A stretch of DNA of 26,919 bases from DASUGM01 sp036274055 (GTDB lineage: Bacteria; Acidobacteriota; Vicinamibacteria; Vicinamibacterales; SCN-69-37). The notes beneath the pieces were generated by a model. The model saw only the letters and a list, made by a program, of their open reading frames with translations. It had not been told where the DNA came from and did not search any database. The stretch spans positions 1-26,919 of the forward strand of contig DASUGM010000223.1 in NCBI GenBank assembly GCA_036274055.1, in the 5' to 3' direction. This document shows, one piece after another, positions 25,570 through 26,919 of this stretch (the stretch's first letter is position 1; every line of letters starts with the position of its first letter). The translations under genes and the position numbers were made by a program.

Positions 25570-26919
25570 ATGCGCCGGCGATCCAAAAGCCCCCACTTTC
25601 GGGCCTGTGCCGTGGCCGCAGCGGCGGCGACGTCGTTTGCGGCTGCCCAGGCGACCTTATTCGCCTGGCAGACTCAGCAGGGGTGCCGGGTTTCCGGCAA
25701 AGCCACGGCGGGTGCCCGCCCCCTGCCCGGCGTGGCCCTTGTGGTCAAGAGCGGCGACAGGATTGTCGCGGCGACGTCGACCGAAATCGACGGCACGTAC
25801 CGCATTTCGCTGCCGCCGAACGCCACCTACCAACTCGGCGCCGAGCTGACCGCGTTTGCGCCGGTGACGCGCGAGATCACCATCGGCGGACTGCCGTGCA
25901 CCGACACCACCGCGGATCTGGCGTTCACGCTGGCGTCGCGCGTCTCGGGCGCCGCTCGTCCGGCCGGCGCGCCGACGGTGGCGTCGGCCACCACGCCTGC
26001 ATCCGGCGCCGCGGGGCGTGGCAGCGCCGCCAGTCCCGGTGCGTCAACCGCGCCGGGCCAGCCGCGATTCGAAACCCTCACCGTCCAAACCGGCGCGACC
26101 GCGGCCGCTGCACTCGAAGTGAATCCGCCAGAGCGCGAGGCCCAGGAAGCGGCGACACGATTATTGTTGCCGCCCGGCTTTTCCATGGAAGGGCCGACTG
26201 AAGCCGTGGCGATGAACGGCAACATGGCCAGCGTCGACCGCGGCATGCTGAACGATCGCCTCCAGGCGATTGGCCGTGGCGACTTCGATCCAGTCACCGG
26301 TGAATTCCGTCAGCCTGAAGGGGGCGTCGCCGAACAGGGTGGACGCGGCGGTCCTGGTGGACCGGGCGGCCGCGGCGGTCCGGGTGGTCCGGGAGGTCCT
26401 GGCGGGCGCGGTCAGGGTGGACCTGGCGGACCGGTCGGTCCGGGCGGACGACTCGGCGGCCGCGGCGTGCAACAGCGGCTGTATCAGATCACCTCGAACT
26501 ACGGCGTCAGCGGGTCGGCCTTCGACTCCGCGCCGTACCAACTGCGCAGCGACAATCCCGTCGAGACCAAGCCGTACACGCGGCAGAACTTCGGCATCAC
26601 GATCGGCGGACCGGTGAAACTGCCCGGCTACGACGGCACCCGGCGGACGAACTTCCAGATCAACTACGCCGGCAATCGCGGCAGCAACCTCTTCGATCAG
26701 TACGCGACCGTGCCGACGCTCGCGGTGCGTAACGGCGATTTCTCGTCGCTGTCGACGAAGCTGATCGATCCCGCGACCGGCCTGCCGTTCCCGAACAACG
26801 TGATTCCGCGCTCGAGCATGAACAGCGCCGCGCTCGCGCTGCTGCCGTACATCCCCGAGCCGAACCTCTCCGGCAACGCGGAGAATTTTCATTTCTCGAC
26901 GACCACGCAGTCGGTGTCC
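25570..26919 (+). CDS. TonB-dependent receptor, OAR-like (5' part)
   Basis: The gene runs off the right edge; 450 codons are visible. It has a signal peptide (about 1-27, ending in AAAQA) and a carboxypeptidase-regulatory-like beta domain (about 38-120, VSGKATAGARPLPGVALVV, with Cys at 39 and 110). An Ala/Pro/Ser linker (125-165) is followed by an unusual region (166-255) and a collagen-like Gly/Pro/Arg tract (257-298). Next comes the start of the barrel section, with motifs standard in acidobacterial OAR-like receptors: NFGITIGGPVKLPGYDG, VRNGDFSSL, LIDPATGLPFPNNVIPRSSM and ALALLPYIPEPN. Such receptors import substrates through the outer membrane with TonB energy. The usual plug motif is not obvious. 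No clear Shine-Dalgarno sequence precedes the ATG. Confidence 0.85.
   Translation, partial: MRRRSKSPHFRACAVAAAAATSFAAAQATLFAWQTQQGCRVSGKATAGARPLPGVALVVKSGDRIVAATSTEIDGTYRISLPPNATYQLGAELTAFAPVTREITIGGLPCTDTTADLAFTLASRVSGAARPAGAPTVASATTPASGAAGRGSAASPGASTAPGQPRFETLTVQTGATAAAALEVNPPEREAQEAATRLLLPPGFSMEGPTEAVAMNGNMASVDRGMLNDRLQAIGRGDFDPVTGEFRQPEGGVAEQGGRGGPGGPGGRGGPGGPGGPGGRGQGGPGGPVGPGGRLGGRGVQQRLYQITSNYGVSGSAFDSAPYQLRSDNPVETKPYTRQNFGITIGGPVKLPGYDGTRRTNFQINYAGNRGSNLFDQYATVPTLAVRNGDFSSLSTKLIDPATGLPFPNNVIPRSSMNSAALALLPYIPEPNLSGNAENFHFSTTTQSVS

Overview
This is a GC-rich, densely coding window from a bacterium that most likely belongs to the Acidobacteriota, probably the Vicinamibacteria group. The main clues are two PadR plus 'orphan' MacB/FtsX-type permease cassettes of the ADOP kind, an OAR-like TonB-dependent receptor with a carboxypeptidase-regulatory N-terminus, a CotH/DUF4956/VTC module, a secreted PQQ-propeller protein and a TPR-TlpA protein. 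The taxonomic call is an inference from gene content; the 23S fragment at the left edge would settle it.

Layout. 1-863: the 3' end of a 23S rRNA gene, a spacer with palindromic repeats, a 5S rRNA gene and a strong intrinsic terminator. 915-3890: PadR regulator and ADOP permease on the minus strand, with a palindromic operator over the promoter. 3928-5628: divergent methyltransferase and NAD-dependent epimerase-like genes. 5643-7811: an SPFH protein carrying a C-terminal excisionase-type HTH, in an operon with a double zinc-ribbon membrane protein (YdjI/YdjG-like pair). 7873-8658: a TonB-like protein, divergent from the SPFH gene. 8672-9370: an unrecognised protein with a four-cysteine cluster. 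9489-12553: a minus-strand operon of VTC polyphosphate polymerase, DUF4956 membrane protein and secreted CotH kinase. 12689-15432: a response regulator, a histidine kinase and a CsaA-like tRNA-binding protein. 15574-18229: an acetyltransferase, a secreted hypothetical protein and a PLP-dependent decarboxylase. 18369-20844: a divergent pair, a secreted PQQ-propeller protein and a secreted TPR-thioredoxin protein. 20777-23766: a second PadR/ADOP cassette. 23887-25446: a secreted Xaa-Pro aminopeptidase. 25570-end: the start of a TonB-dependent receptor.

The themes are envelope biology (permeases, TonB energy coupling, secreted kinase, peptidase and thioredoxin) and transcriptional switches with visible palindromic operators. 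Two signals run across the window without being genes. First, four genes have a TANNNT box exactly six bases before the start codon and no Shine-Dalgarno sequence, the signature of leaderless mRNAs. Second, many intergenic gaps hold long inverted repeats or tandem repeats of unrelated sequence (605-690, 9426-9469, 15463-15568, 18235-18368, 23822-23870, 25454-25493). I see no transposase, integrase, CRISPR array, tRNA gene or prophage gene. No gene-free stretch exceeds 300 bases apart from the rRNA genes.
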